46,739 nt of DNA. It comes from Isotricha intestinalis. Its lineage: Eukaryota; Ciliophora; Litostomatea; Vestibuliferida; Isotrichidae. The position numbers and the translations under genes are program-made. This document shows, one piece after another, positions 18,801 through 29,514 of the stretch. The DNA lies in assembly GCA_023807065.1 (NCBI GenBank), contig JAJJLU010000434.1, forward strand, positions 1-46,739. The letters are read 5' to 3'. Numbering within the stretch: the first letter of the stretch is position 1; each line of letters starts with the position of its first letter. The notes under the pieces are model-generated. The model did not search any database and was not told the DNA's origin. It worked only from the letters and a program-made list of their open reading frames with translations.

Positions 18801-19853
18801 TTATAACATATCATTTACACTTGAACTTTTTTTTAGAGAAGGAAATAAATATTTATTAATTTTAAATTGTATTTTTGGATTTATTATAGTATTATATTCT
18901 AAAGAAGTGTTTCCTAAATCACATTTTCTTTTATTATAAGGATTTACATCTATAAATTTTCTTCTTTTTAATAAAATGTATGATGGAACTTTTTCTTTAA
19001 TATTTAAATGTGGCAAACATTTCATTAAGTTCAATGATGAATTTCTTAATTCTGAATTATCTTTTATTCTCATTATTTGATTATTTATTTGTTCGTCTAA
19101 CATATTTTTATATAAAATTTTCTTTTTTTTTTCATATAATTGTTCTTCTAACTCTTTTTTTTTAAAAAAATTCTGACTTTCTTTATTTTTTTGTTCTTCA
19201 TAATATAAAGATTTATAAATATTATCTTCTTTTATTTTATTTTTCTTTTGAAAAGTTTCTTTATTATAATTACTAAAATCTTTACTTATTGATAAATAAT
19301 CATTATATTCTTTATTGCTATAATTTTTATCATATAAATCAGTGTTTGTGACATCAGTAAATTTTTTTCTTCTTCCATAAAATTCATTTGATTTAACATC
19401 ATATCTTTCTCTATATGATTTAGGAGATTGTAAATTATATCTATTTATTGGGGTATTATATTGTTTCTGATATTTTTCAAACATTTTATAATGTTCTTCA
19501 TTTTTATCAATATTCCTTAAAACTTTATATCTATAAGTATATATATTATTTTCATTATGTGAAATATCTAAATAAGGGTCAATTTTTTTATTTTCTTCTA
19601 TTAATTTTTTTTGCTTTTCTCTTTGAATTCTAAGTGAATTTATATAATCATTATATTGTAATTTCATTAATTCTCTTTTATTTAGATATTCTTCTTCCTC
19701 TTTTTTTTCCAAAAATTTATTTATTTCATTTAATCTTTGATTTTCTAAACTTCTTTCTAATCTATTTTCTTCATATTTTTTTCTTTGTTTATATAAAATT
19801 TCATCATTATAAGATTTCGATAATTGATTTTGATATAATTGTAAATTATCCAT
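18801..19853 (-). CDS. Charged coiled-coil protein, function unknown
   Basis: 350 residues, ATG start. Residues about 20-100 are a heptad-rich coiled coil dense in Glu, Lys and Arg (KKYEENRLERSLENQRLNE and following). Residues 200-260 form a second charged helical part. Between them is a Tyr/Asn/Arg-rich linker with PINRYNLQSPKSYRERYD. There is no signal peptide, membrane segment or cysteine pattern. Such proteins are common in cilia and cortical cytoskeleton. I do not recognise the family. Confidence 0.65.
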   Translation of the reverse strand: MDNLQLYQNQLSKSYNDEILYKQRKKYEENRLERSLENQRLNEINKFLEKKEEEEYLNKRELMKLQYNDYINSLRIQREKQKKLIEENKKIDPYLDISHNENNIYTYRYKVLRNIDKNEEHYKMFEKYQKQYNTPINRYNLQSPKSYRERYDVKSNEFYGRRKKFTDVTNTDLYDKNYSNKEYNDYLSISKDFSNYNKETFQKKNKIKEDNIYKSLYYEEQKNKESQNFFKKKELEEQLYEKKKKILYKNMLDEQINNQIMRIKDNSELRNSSLNLMKCLPHLNIKEKVPSYILLKRRKFIDVNPYNKRKCDLGNTSLEYNTIINPKIQFKINKYLFPSLKKSSSVNDML

Positions 19854-20099
19854 TATATAAAATTTTGATAAAAATAAAAATTAAATAAAAAAAAAAATAA
19901 AGATTTCTTCTTCTTAAACAAAAATATATTTTTTACTTAATGATTAGAATATTCTAAATTTATTCCATGATTATTACATTTTGAAAAACCAATGTTAATA
20001 AATTAAACTATAATATTCATTTCTTCTTTTTCATCTCTAGAAAAAACTTTGTTTTTTTTTATATTTTTATAAATAATAAAAATATATAAAGTAAATAAA
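19854..20099. other. Intergenic, nothing recognised
   Basis: A/T-rich spacer between a minus-strand gene and the pseudogene. Confidence 0.4.
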
Positions 20100-21584
20100 A
20101 TGAGTAAAGATGAGATTGAAGATGAATTTATATTCAATGAATCTAAAGCAATAGAGCTCGTTTATTTTTATTAATAAAAGATATTCGAATTCACAGAAAT
20201 TAATTCCAGAAATAAAAATTTTAGGTTCAAATCCCTATGAAAATTTATTTAAAGGAATGTCTTTTATAAGACAATAATAATGAAATTAGGTTTATTCATA
20301 AGGTTAAAAATAAAATAAAAATTTGCATGAATGTTACAAGGATGAAAATAAATAAAAATATTTGAAAGATTTTTGGGTCAGATTTGCATTGAAAATTTAA
20401 GAGATAAAGATGAAATAAACCTAGAAATATATTTAAGATCAAACTCAATATATTATAAAAGTTTGCCTAATAATATAAAAGATGAATTAAATTTAATTAA
20501 TAATACAGAAAAACTAGAGTATTTGAATCCAAAGATTTTATTGGTGATAAATTTACTCAAATCAATTGGGTATTAGAAGAATTGATTTTATTTAGAGATA
20601 CAATTAAAATTCTTGTCCAGAGAGAAAAATATATGAGAAAAACTCTCAAACCTTAATTATTATAATCTTAAGTATAGTTAGTCTTCCATTAGGAATGTGT
20701 TCAAAATATAGGGCAAATGCATCTATAGCAAAAGAAATAAAAGAATCAGGAAAAAATATAAGCCAACAATACAATGTTTGTCCAGAAGAAGGAAAAAATT
20801 GGTAAAGGAAATTTTAGGAAGGAAATAAAAAATGCTGCAATTTTAGTATTTTAAATAATAAAACACATAAATTTTATGAAAATCGCAAGATTAAAGTCAC
20901 TAAAGACAAGATCAATAATTTAAAAATAGGGCAAAAAGCCTAAAGCTTTTTTAAAATATAAGGAAGTATATACGTTTCATTGTGACTTAAGTTTTTTAAA
21001 TTTGGGATGGAGTATTTATAAATTGACTGAGACATATAAAGGTTTTGAAAAAGTAAAATTTGTGAATTAAAATTAAAAATAATAATGAATCAGTTTAATA
21101 TTCATAGAAAGGAAATAGAATTGCTGCCAAATGATTTCCAAGAGGCTGAAAAGAATTAAAAATGTTTTAGAAAAAATAAGAGGTGTCAAAAACAATTAAA
21201 AGAATTGATAAAAGAAATAATAGAAAATATAAAATTTCAAGATTCTCAAAAAGATAAATCAATTGTATAACTAGTTACTTCAGGAGTTTTGGGTACTTTT
21301 GGGGTGATAGAAGAATTATTAATTGTAAAAGAGTTTCATTCATATATGGAATTGCTACTTTGGATAATATAATTTTTCGGCAATAAGTCATACATCAAAT
21401 ATACTCATGAGTATAAAAATAATAGAAAGCTTTCATTGATGTTTTACATAAGGAAATAGAAGAAGAAAAACAAATTCAATTATAAATACATAAATTAATT
21501 GATGAATTAAAGTTAAGAATTGACCAAGAGCCTAAATTTGATTTAAGTGAATCATTGTCATCTGTATCCAAAAATAATATTTAA
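20100..21584 (+). pseudogene. Large pseudogene of an unknown membrane protein
   Basis: Runs from the ATG at 20100 to a TAA at 21582-21584, about 495 codons long. Coding pieces in order: MSKDEIEDEFIFNESKAIEL, LGSNPYENLFKGMSFIRQ, HECYKDENK, CIENLRDKDEINLEIYL, SLPNNIKDELNLI, GDKFTQINWVLEELILFRD, SIVSLPLGMCSKYRANAS, QQYNVCPEEGKNW, VTSGVLGTFGVIEELL, GIATLDNII, AFIDVLHKEIEEE and DQEPKFDLSESLSSVSK. They need at least six frame changes, several at T or A runs (for example near 20370 and 20525), and cross TAA/TAG codons. Hydrophobic stretches near 20655-20700 and 21270-21330 suggest membrane helices. An open part of 67 codons (20373-20576) starts only with TTG and is not a gene by itself. Family unknown. 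Confidence 0.7.
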
Positions 21585-22029
21585 ACCAATATTTAATTAT
21601 TTTATTAGATATTTTATTAAAAAATATATTTTAGATTATTATATCTTGCTTTTGATTAAATTTATAAAATATATAAAAATAATAATTCGAAAAAATATTT
21701 TAAGAAAGATAAAGAAATATTAAATTTGAATTTGAACAATAAATGTAAATATCATTCAATAATTTATTTATATAAAGAAAATTATAAATTATTTTCAATC
21801 TTTATCCTAATTTTACTGTTTTAATTTAAAATATACTGCAATTATCCTTTTTCAAATAATTCAAAATTATAAATTTTTTATTTTTTAATGAAATAAGATA
21901 AATTTATATAAATTAATGTAAAACATTAATGGAACAAATAATTTGTTTTTTCAATTAATTTTTTCCAGAAAAAAATTAAAATTTTGTTTTCCTTTAAAGA
22001 AAAATCTTTATTTTCTCCATTTTCACAAA
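21585..22029. other. Intergenic, nothing recognised
   Basis: A/T-rich spacer between two pseudogenes facing each other. Confidence 0.4.
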
Positions 22030-22559
22030 TAAATCACTTTATTATAATTATCTACATTTAAAATTTGAAGATCTTTATTTACTTCATTTTCTTTAATCAT
22101 AAATATATTCAATAAAATTAATAATCTTCCTTTTTATTTTTTTCCTTGAAGAATTGCAATAACTTTAGCATTATTTATTAAAAAATTAAAGAAAAAGAAG
22201 AACCATCTTTAATTACACAATTATGTGAATTTTAAAATCTTTTTCAATCAATTTCAAAAAATTTAGAAATTTCACTTTCTGATAATATTTCTATTAAATT
22301 TTTCGTAGAAGTAAATTTAAATATTTTTCTTAAATCTATTTCTTTCCTATACATTCTATAATTAAATATTTTTGATTATTAAAATAAACTTTGTTCTAAA
22401 AATTGTTATTCTTAAGTGAAATATTGAAACAATTAATTCTTATTGGAATTTTATAAAAAAATCCATTACCAAAATTTTATCAGTATTTATTTTAAAAATG
22501 CTTTCATTTTTGCTTAATACATATATCTCTTTCAATTCTAATGAATTAATTCCTTCCAT
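22030..22559 (-). pseudogene. Degenerate gene, possibly trypsin-like peptidase domain
   Basis: On the minus strand, an ATG at 22559 opens MEGINSLELKEIYVL and NESIFKINTDKIL. Other frames then give FFIKIPIRINCFNISLKNNNF, NQKYLIIECIGKK, IDLRKIFKFTSTKNLIEIL, ESEISKFFEID, NCVIKDGSSFSLIF and NNAKVIAILQGKK. The order, with a GFF-x-IPI-like start and a late GSS-x-S stretch followed by KVIAI, recalls the trypsin-like peptidase domain proteins common in protists, where GSSGSP holds the nucleophile. Frameshifts, TAA and TGA break it. The family call is tentative; that it is a decayed coding region is more certain. Confidence 0.4.
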
Positions 22560-22997
22560 TTTAAATTTTTTTGAATAAATGATTATTCTATCATTAACGA
22601 TTGATTTTATTCATTTTAGATTTTTTTTGATAATATTATCTCTTTATTTCTCACTTTATTTATTTTTATTTGGAATTTAATAATTTTGAAAATGAATCAT
22701 CATTTATTAAAATTTGTATTTAGAACTAAGATATTGTTTTTTTGAAAAAATGAATAATATAAAAATAAGAAATGAAAGTGAAATTGTGAAATAAAATCTA
22801 ATTTCTTTATTTTGAATTCAGAAATACATTATTAAATTCAGTGAAATATTTTCAATATTATTTTTTTAATATCCAAAGCACTTAATATTCATAAACAATT
22901 AATTTATGTATTAATAATATTTTACTTTTTTTTAAATTTTATTTTTATTGAAATAAAAAATTTTATATTCAATAAATTTCAAAAACAAAATAAATTC
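22560..22997. other. Intergenic, nothing recognised
   Basis: Contains the 3' flank of the DZIP1-like gene; no gene seen. Confidence 0.4.
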
Positions 22998-24959
22998 CTA
23001 TGATAATTTGTCTTCTTCTTCTAATTCGACTTTCTCTTCTTTTTCTTCTTTTTCTTCTTTTTCTTCTTTTTCTTCTACATCAAACTCATCTTCTTTAATT
23101 TCTTCTTTTTTACTTTCATCTATTTTCAAATAATGAATATCATCAATTTTTGATAAACTAATTCTATTAACATCGCTTATGATATAATCATGATTTTGAG
23201 ATAAAATCCCTTTGTCTCTTTTATTTATAAATTCATTCTTATAAATTTTTGTTTTCTCATTCTCTATCAACTCTAAATTTAAATATTTATTTATTGAATT
23301 ATAATATTTATTTATAATTATATCTTTTGTATTTAATGTATTAATATTATTGAATATTGTGTCTGTTAAATCAATTAAATCTTCTAATTTTTCATTTTCG
23401 ATATTATCAATATTATCATAATTATAATTCTTTGTTGAATTAAATTTATTTGTGAAAAATGAAAAATTATCTTTAATAAAATTTTCTATTAAATTATTAT
23501 CTTCTTGAAAATTCTTAGGAAGAATATTTTCTTCATAATTATCTTTATTTGCTTCTTTGAAAATATTTTGGTCTCTTTCTCTATACCTTAAATAAAAATC
23601 TTCTAATGATTTATAATCTTCTATAATCTTATTCTTTATTTTTAATTTTTCTTTTTCATTTTCTTTATTTTTAAATTCTATATTTTCATTGTCTTTATCT
23701 ATATAAGATTCTAATTCTATTTTCTTTGATTTTAATTCTATTTCTATTTCTTCTATTTCTTCTTTTTCTTTGCTTTCTTTAATTTTATTTTCACTTTTAT
23801 TTTCTATATCTATTAATTTTTCATTAATTTTGATATTATCTAGATTAATTTTTATATTTTCTTTTTGATTTATATTATTATTTAATAAATTGTTTTTTTT
23901 ATTTTTTAAATTTAGTTCTTCATTATTATTATCTATTTTTGAATTTATTATATGGTTTTTAATTGAAATATTATTTTTATTATTTCGATTTATATTAATT
24001 TCTTTATTATGAGTAATATTTCTTATATTACTTTCATTCAATTTTTTTTCATTATCTTGTTTCAATTTATTAATTTTTTCATCATAACTTTTCCTTAAAT
24101 CTTTAATTACTTTTTGATTATTTTCATTCATTTTTTGTAAGGTTATATTCATTTTATTTAATTGATTTTGTAATATAGCAATTTCTTGTTCATCATTTTC
24201 TACTTCTTTTAAAATATAATTTTGAGGAATTTTTTTATTAAAAATTAAATTTTTTAAATCATTTAAAATATTTTTAAAATCTCTTTCAATTTTTTCATAA
24301 ACTTCATTTTCGCTTTTATTTGGAGGTTCCATTAAATTTATTCCATTTTGATAATTTTTAATGTATTCATCAAATTGATTTTTTAATTCATTTAATGTTT
24401 TTTCAAAATTCTTCTTTTTTTCGTTTTTAATTTCTAGATTTATTCGATGAGTTTTTAATAAATGTCTTTCTAAATCATTTTCGTTTTTAAATTTTACATT
24501 TATACAATATTGACAAAATATTTCTTCTTCATTTTTTACAATATTATTATTTAATTCTAATTTTTTATTATTTGCTCTTAAATTATTTACTATATTTTTA
24601 AAAGTTAATATAATTCCAATATTATTTTGATTTTGTTTTTTTAAATTTCCAATTATATCTTTATTTTTTAAAATAATATTTTCTTTGCTTTTATTTTCAT
24701 AAATTAATTTATAATTTTCTTCTTGTAAAATTTGTAAATCATTTTCCAATTTATTTTGACAGTCTAATAAAATTTCAATAATAAATTGTAAAACCTTAAT
24801 TAATTTAACAACATATTTTACATGAACAGAATTAATTTCATTTTCATTAATATTTGAATAAGTTAAATTTTCTAAGTATGATTCTAAAATACTTAAATTT
24901 TTATTTCTTTTAATTTTCTCAATATCAATTTTCATAATATTCTTCCATATAATATTCAT
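22998..24959 (-). CDS. DZIP1/Iguana-like ciliary zinc-finger protein
   Basis: 653 residues. The N-terminal part matches the DZIP1 pattern: IDIEKIKRNKNLSILESYLE, then a conserved helix KLIKVLQFIIEILLDCQNKL (DZIP1 has a related AQL-x-x-EYLLHCQD-type helix), a coiled coil, and one C2H2 finger with C149, C152, H166 and H171. The rest is long coiled coil, ending in an EEK-repeat acidic tail. DZIP1 and DZIP1L act at the basal body and ciliary transition zone in animals, so a role in basal bodies is likely here. The stop is TAG, showing that TAG terminates in this genome. ATG start at 24959. The C-terminal domain is low complexity and not diagnostic. Confidence 0.8.
   Translation of the reverse strand: MNIIWKNIMKIDIEKIKRNKNLSILESYLENLTYSNINENEINSVHVKYVVKLIKVLQFIIEILLDCQNKLENDLQILQEENYKLIYENKSKENIILKNKDIIGNLKKQNQNNIGIILTFKNIVNNLRANNKKLELNNNIVKNEEEIFCQYCINVKFKNENDLERHLLKTHRINLEIKNEKKKNFEKTLNELKNQFDEYIKNYQNGINLMEPPNKSENEVYEKIERDFKNILNDLKNLIFNKKIPQNYILKEVENDEQEIAILQNQLNKMNITLQKMNENNQKVIKDLRKSYDEKINKLKQDNEKKLNESNIRNITHNKEININRNNKNNISIKNHIINSKIDNNNEELNLKNKKNNLLNNNINQKENIKINLDNIKINEKLIDIENKSENKIKESKEKEEIEEIEIELKSKKIELESYIDKDNENIEFKNKENEKEKLKIKNKIIEDYKSLEDFYLRYRERDQNIFKEANKDNYEENILPKNFQEDNNLIENFIKDNFSFFTNKFNSTKNYNYDNIDNIENEKLEDLIDLTDTIFNNINTLNTKDIIINKYYNSINKYLNLELIENEKTKIYKNEFINKRDKGILSQNHDYIISDVNRISLSKIDDIHYLKIDESKKEEIKEDEFDVEEKEEKEEKEEKEEKVELEEEDKLS
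23034..23078 (-). repeat. 9-bp microsatellite coding EEK repeats
   Basis: About five copies of CTTCTTTTT (plus strand), inside the DZIP1-like gene near its 3' end. They encode Glu-Glu-Lys units. Length is likely to vary between alleles. Confidence 0.85.
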
Positions 24960-25454
24960 AATAAATTAAAAAATAAAAATATTTAAAAATAAATAATATT
25001 AACTTTAATATTTTTTGACCTTTTCAAAACACATAAAATAATATTTTTACTATTTCCAAAATCATAACTAATTTAATATTCTCAACTTTTAATCCATTAT
25101 AATATTATCAATATTTTAGTTAATTGAACAGAAATTTTTATATCAAATAATATGATATTAAACTTTGAATTTTAAAATAACATTTATTATATTCATAATA
25201 TGTTATTATAGGACTAAAAGTTAATTGTTGACTTATATTTATTTCAGATTTATCAATTTTTAATTTTACTTAAATAAACTTTGACTTGAGAATAACTTGA
25301 AGAAATTATTTGTTAATGAAGTACATTTTTACCAAGAACCATTAATATTTCAATTTTTAATTTTTTCAAGATAGATACAAAAATTAATTCAAAGTCATGA
25401 GAATAAGATAATATTTTTTTGAAGCTGAATCAGAAATTATTCAAACATAATATG
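24960..25454. other. Intergenic, nothing recognised
   Basis: Upstream region of the DZIP1-like gene; A/T-rich, no gene seen. Confidence 0.4.
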
Positions 25455-25960
25455 TTAGTAGATTTTTTTCATTTCTTCCATATATTTTCCAAATATTATA
25501 TAATTACATATTCAATGATATCCACCTACAACATTTAATTTAAATCTTTTATAATAATCAATCTTTTCTCTCTTTTTCATATTTTAATCAAATTTACAGA
25601 AATTAATCTTTTGAGCTTTTTATTCTTCTAAACTGAAAATTTTATTTTTTAAAATAATTTTTGATTGATATGAATTTGTTATACTATCTTGGACTTCAAT
25701 GATACATTTTTGAGTAAAATTCATCAATTAGTACTTCATTTCATTATCATTCATCAATTAAAAATAATTTATTTAAATAAAAGCTTTAAAATTCAAGAAT
25801 CAAATTATAATCTTTATTTTTTTTAATTCAACCTCAAAAATTAGAATGAATTTCTATATTATTTAAAAAGAATAGCAAATATAATAAAATTATTTCAACA
25901 ACCATTTCTTTAACTATTTCATTTAATAATGTAACATAATCTATTTCATTTGATTATTCA
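25455..25960 (-). pseudogene. Degenerate coding remnant
   Basis: Minus-strand frames give DYVTLLNEIVKEMVVEIILL (about 25,930-25,870), EVLIDEFYSKMYH, and a run of about 85 codons: CIIEVQDSITNSYQSKIILK, IFSLEE, KAQKINFCKFD, MKKREKIDYYKRFKLNVVGG and ICNYIIFGKYMEEMKKIY. The long run is broken only by two TAA and one TGA. The final part has a coding-like codon bias. No family recognised. Confidence 0.5.
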
Positions 25961-26270
25961 AATAAATTGTTATTTTAGAAAATTATTCAAATATATTATT
26001 ATTATGTTTTTTTTATTATAAATCAAGTGAAAAAATAAGATTATTAACTGTAAAAAATATTTTGAAGAAAACAGAAATTATTATTTATTCAAAAAAACAA
26101 ATAATATAAAAAACTAGTTAAAAATGATTGTTATTTTTTATATAATTAATTATTGTAAAAAAAAAAATTAAAAAAGTTTTTCACTTTAAACTAAAAAATT
26201 AAAAAAAATTTTTTTTATATAAATAGCAAATAATTTCTATTAATTAACTAAAAAAAATCCGAATTATTGG
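25961..26270. other. Intergenic, nothing recognised
   Basis: Leader region of the PKA-like gene; A/T-rich, no gene seen. Confidence 0.4.
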
Positions 26271-27287
26271 ATGGAAGATTTAATGAAAATTCAACCCAAA
26301 AAAATTCCTTTATCCAAATTTAATATACTTCAAAATATAGGTTATGGTTCATTTGGAATAGTAAAGTTAGCAAAGCATAAACGAAAAGAAAAATATTTTG
26401 CAATAAAAATTCAAACAAAATCAGAAATAATAAAAAAAAAACATGTAGATCACATAATGAATGAAATAAGAATTTTATCAATAATAAATCATCCTTTTTT
26501 AATTAAAACCTCAGGTTTTTCCCAAGATGAAAAATATATTTATATAATATTAGAGTTTATAAACGGAGGAGATCTTTTTACTTATTTAAGAAATGAAGTA
26601 ACTTTTTCACTTGAACTATCAACGTAAGAATAAATAAAATATAATATATAAATTTAAAAAAATAGTTTTTACGCATCTCAAATAGTATTAATGTTTGAGT
26701 ATTTACATTCAAAAAATATAATATACCGTGATTTAAAACCTGAAAATTTATTAATAAATAAAAATGGATATTTAAAATTAACTGATTTTGGTTTTGCAAA
26801 AATAGTTGAAAGTAGAACATATACTTTATGTGGAACACCTCAATATTTAGCTCCTGAAATATTATTAAATAAAGGACATGGAAAATCAGTTGATTGGTGG
26901 ACTTTTGGAATCTTATTATATGAAATGTTAATTGGGATTGATCCTTTTAATGATGAAGAACCAATGGGAATTTATAAAAAAATTTTAAAAGGTAAAATTA
27001 TTTTTCCTTCTAATATTAATGAAGGTGCTAAAAGTTTAATTAAACATTTATTAAAAAGTGATTTAAGTAAAAGATATGGTAATTTAAAAAGAGGAATTTT
27101 AGATATTAAAGAACATAGGTTTTTTAAAAATATTAACTGGGATAATATTAAAGATATGAAAATTAAAGGATTTTATATTCCTGATGTTAAAGGAAATGGA
27201 GATAGTAAATTTTTTTCTTGTGATATTAAAGGAAATTTTAATGCTCCTAAAATTAGGAAAAGTCAAGATCCTTTTATTGATTGGTAA
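26271..27287 (+). CDS. cAMP/cGMP-dependent-type AGC kinase, PKA catalytic subunit-like, two exons
   Basis: Exons 26271-26623 and 26666-27287 join to 324 residues. Joining gives LSTFYASQIVLMFEYLHSKN, exactly the PKA alpha-E helix, so the intron is secure. G-loop GYGSFGIV (24-31), Lys46, catalytic YRD with Asp140, DFG 158-160, activation loop YTLCGTPQY with Thr171 in the PKA Thr197 position, and the Glu after APE. The C tail ends DPFIDW, like the short tails of PKA catalytic subunits. The length is a near-minimal AGC kinase, with no regulatory or cyclic-nucleotide-binding domain, so it should need a separate R subunit (family knowledge). No myristoylation Gly at the N terminus. Confidence 0.93.
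26624..26665 (+). other. 42-nt GT-AG spliceosomal intron
   Basis: Starts GTAAGAATAA and ends AAAAATAG, phase 2 (AC|T = Thr118). It contains in-frame stops and is about 90% A/T. It is the only intron in the window that protein homology proves. Confidence 0.92.
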
Positions 27288-27734
27288 ATTAATTTTTTTG
27301 ATTATTATGTGGGTTTTTAATATGATTATTTATCTGTGGATTGTAAATTTTTATTCATATATTTTACTATTATTTTCTATTATAATGTAAAATAATTTTA
27401 TTTTAAAAGTTAGATTAATTGAAATTTCCTAAAAATCCTTCACTATAAATATTTAATCTATTTTTTTTATTTTTTATTTTATATCATTATTAATAAGATA
27501 ATAATATTCTTATATTTGTTATTCCTAATTTAAATATATTAAACTCAGTATTAAGTTATTGAAGATAAAAAATGTTTTATTCAAAAATAATTATTAAGTA
27601 ATATATAATAAACTCAATTTAAATTTTTGTAAAAATTTAATTATTTTAAAATATCAATATTTTGGTGAAGGAAATGATAGAAAATTTTAAATAAGTTTTT
27701 CTCAATTTTAATACATTATTTATCATACAATTTA
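27288..27734. other. Intergenic, nothing recognised
   Basis: A/T-rich region after the PKA-like gene; no gene seen. Confidence 0.4.
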
Positions 27735-28010
27735 TTTTATTGGTATCGATGAAAATATTCATAATTTTTACTATTTTTTTATCTAAAATTATCTACTGGT
27801 TTTTCAATTTATATTTGAATCTTAATTCTTCGATTTGATTTTTTAAGATATAATAGATTTCTATAACAAACTTCTTCAGTTTATGATAAATATTAAAAAA
27901 TTTTGGATTAATATCACAAGTTAATAGTGATTTTAAGTTTTATAAATTTGTATTGTAATTTTATTGTTTTTTTTGAAAGAGCTTATAATAAATTCATATT
28001 CATTATTATT
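27735..28010 (-). pseudogene. Degenerate coding remnant
   Basis: Minus-strand frames give NNEYEFIISSF and, after a shift, TEEVCYRNLLYLKKSNRRIK, IEKPVDNFR and NSKNYEYFHRY. The second piece is interrupted by TAA only. Short; no family recognised. Confidence 0.35.
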
Positions 28011-28135
28011 CATTAATAAAAAAATAATGAGTTAATAAATATTTTAAAGAAAAAAGGCCAAAAAAATAGTATGAATAATTTAAGTATAAAAATTTTTAAA
28101 TCTTCAAATTTTTTATTTTAATTTTTTAATAAAAA

Positions 28136-29514
28136 TTACATCACTAAATTTCCATGCTTATAACGGTAAGTTCCAATTATCATAAAATCTCCTAAAATTG
28201 CATCCAATAAAATATAATAACCTAAAATAAATTTATTAATCATTAAATCATATAGTTTATTATATTTTCCTAAATTATTAAGTTCATTTACTATATAAGT
28301 CAACATAAAAACTCCTGTAAGCATATAACGAAAGTTAACAAAATTTTGAGGAATAATGGAAAGACAAGTACAAATTAACCAAGCAATAAATTTTGGTTCC
28401 AACAAAAATTTTGTATATTTAATAATAAAAGAAGAATATAACAGAGACAAATAACATGCAGATATATTTCTAAATTTTCTATTTAAAAAAAATTTTTTAT
28501 AGTACTTTCTTCTATAATAGTGTCTTGGATTAAAATTAAAAATATGTCTTGGAATTCTTCTATTGAAAAAAAGAAGCGTTATATAAAAAATAAAACTGCA
28601 TAAAAATAATTTGAATAATTTCTTATAATCTTTTTTACTAAAGCAAACTTTAAATGTATTTATTAATATATTATTTAATGAAGGAAATAAAATAACTAGA
28701 TATAATAATAAATGATGAATATAAGTTAAATTTAAATGTGCTTTGTGATGTCCTTTATCTCCCATAACAAAACTTCCATTTTTAATCACAAAAAGTATAA
28801 AGAAAATATCTAAAATCGCAATATCTAGATTTTCAATTAATATATTAAAAGCTTTTTTAATAAAATCTTTAATATTTCTATTTTCTTTTTCAAAAAGAGA
28901 AAACAATAATTCTATAACTTGTTCTAAAGCCAAAAAATTTATAAAAGCAATATTAGTTTGTCTCATTAAAAGAGTAAGTAAATCAATAATAAAAGAAACT
29001 ATAAATAACTTTTTTGTTTTATAATACTTTGAATAATAAAGAAAAATAGTTAAAAATAATAGACTACAATTTTCAGTATAAAAAAGAAAATGAAAATAAA
29101 AATTAACAGGAATTAAAGAAACAATCAGAAAAAATAATTTTTTTTTAGAATCAAATTTTGATAATATAAAAGCATTTAAAATATAAAATATAAACATAAG
29201 TAATCTAGCATAAAAAACAAAAATTAAACGATTTAAATAATGAACTCTTCTTACTTCTCTATAACTTTTAAAATTTTTCATTAATCCTAAAATATTATAA
29301 AAAAAACCAGTTAAATAAAAAGGTCCAGGAAAAGTAGATAATAAAGCTAAGAAAGTTCTATATCTTCCATAAGCAAATATCATTGATTGATTTACATGAA
29401 ATGATTCATCAACTATCCAATCACCTTTTCTTGTGAAGTTTAGTTTATAAAAATAAATTGAAAAAAAAAAATTAAAAATATTAAAGAAATCCAAGTTTTC
29501 ACTTTTTCATCCAT
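28136..29514 (-). CDS. ALG10: ALG10-type alpha-1,2-glucosyltransferase, with a frame break near the start
   Basis: About 458 residues. ALG10 adds the last glucose to the dolichol-linked N-glycan precursor in the ER lumen. Family motifs: DESFHVNQ (DE-x-FH-x-x-Q, acceptor side), TFPGPFYL (cf. TTLPGLYL), RQTNIAF (cf. RQTNIVW), GDKGHHKAHLNL (cf. GD-x-x-x-H-x-A-x-L) and the C-terminal LLEPKF (cf. LLEFRYF). About ten membrane helices. The open frame runs only to a TTG at 29494. A good start, MDEKVKTWISLIFLIFFF, begins with ATG at 29514 and joins the frame only if the A11 run at 29461-29471 has one base more (or two fewer). Either an assembly indel or a new mutation. The rest is intact. Confidence 0.85.

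Noticed and set aside
20222..20236. GGTTCAAATCC, matching the tRNA B-box consensus
   Set aside because: No cloverleaf: the flanking bases do not form a five-pair T stem, no A box lies at the right distance, and the stretch is inside a coding relic.
20373..20576. 67-codon open frame as a separate small gene
   Set aside because: Its only start is TTG and it is collinear with coding pieces on both sides in other frames, so it belongs to the 20100-21584 pseudogene.
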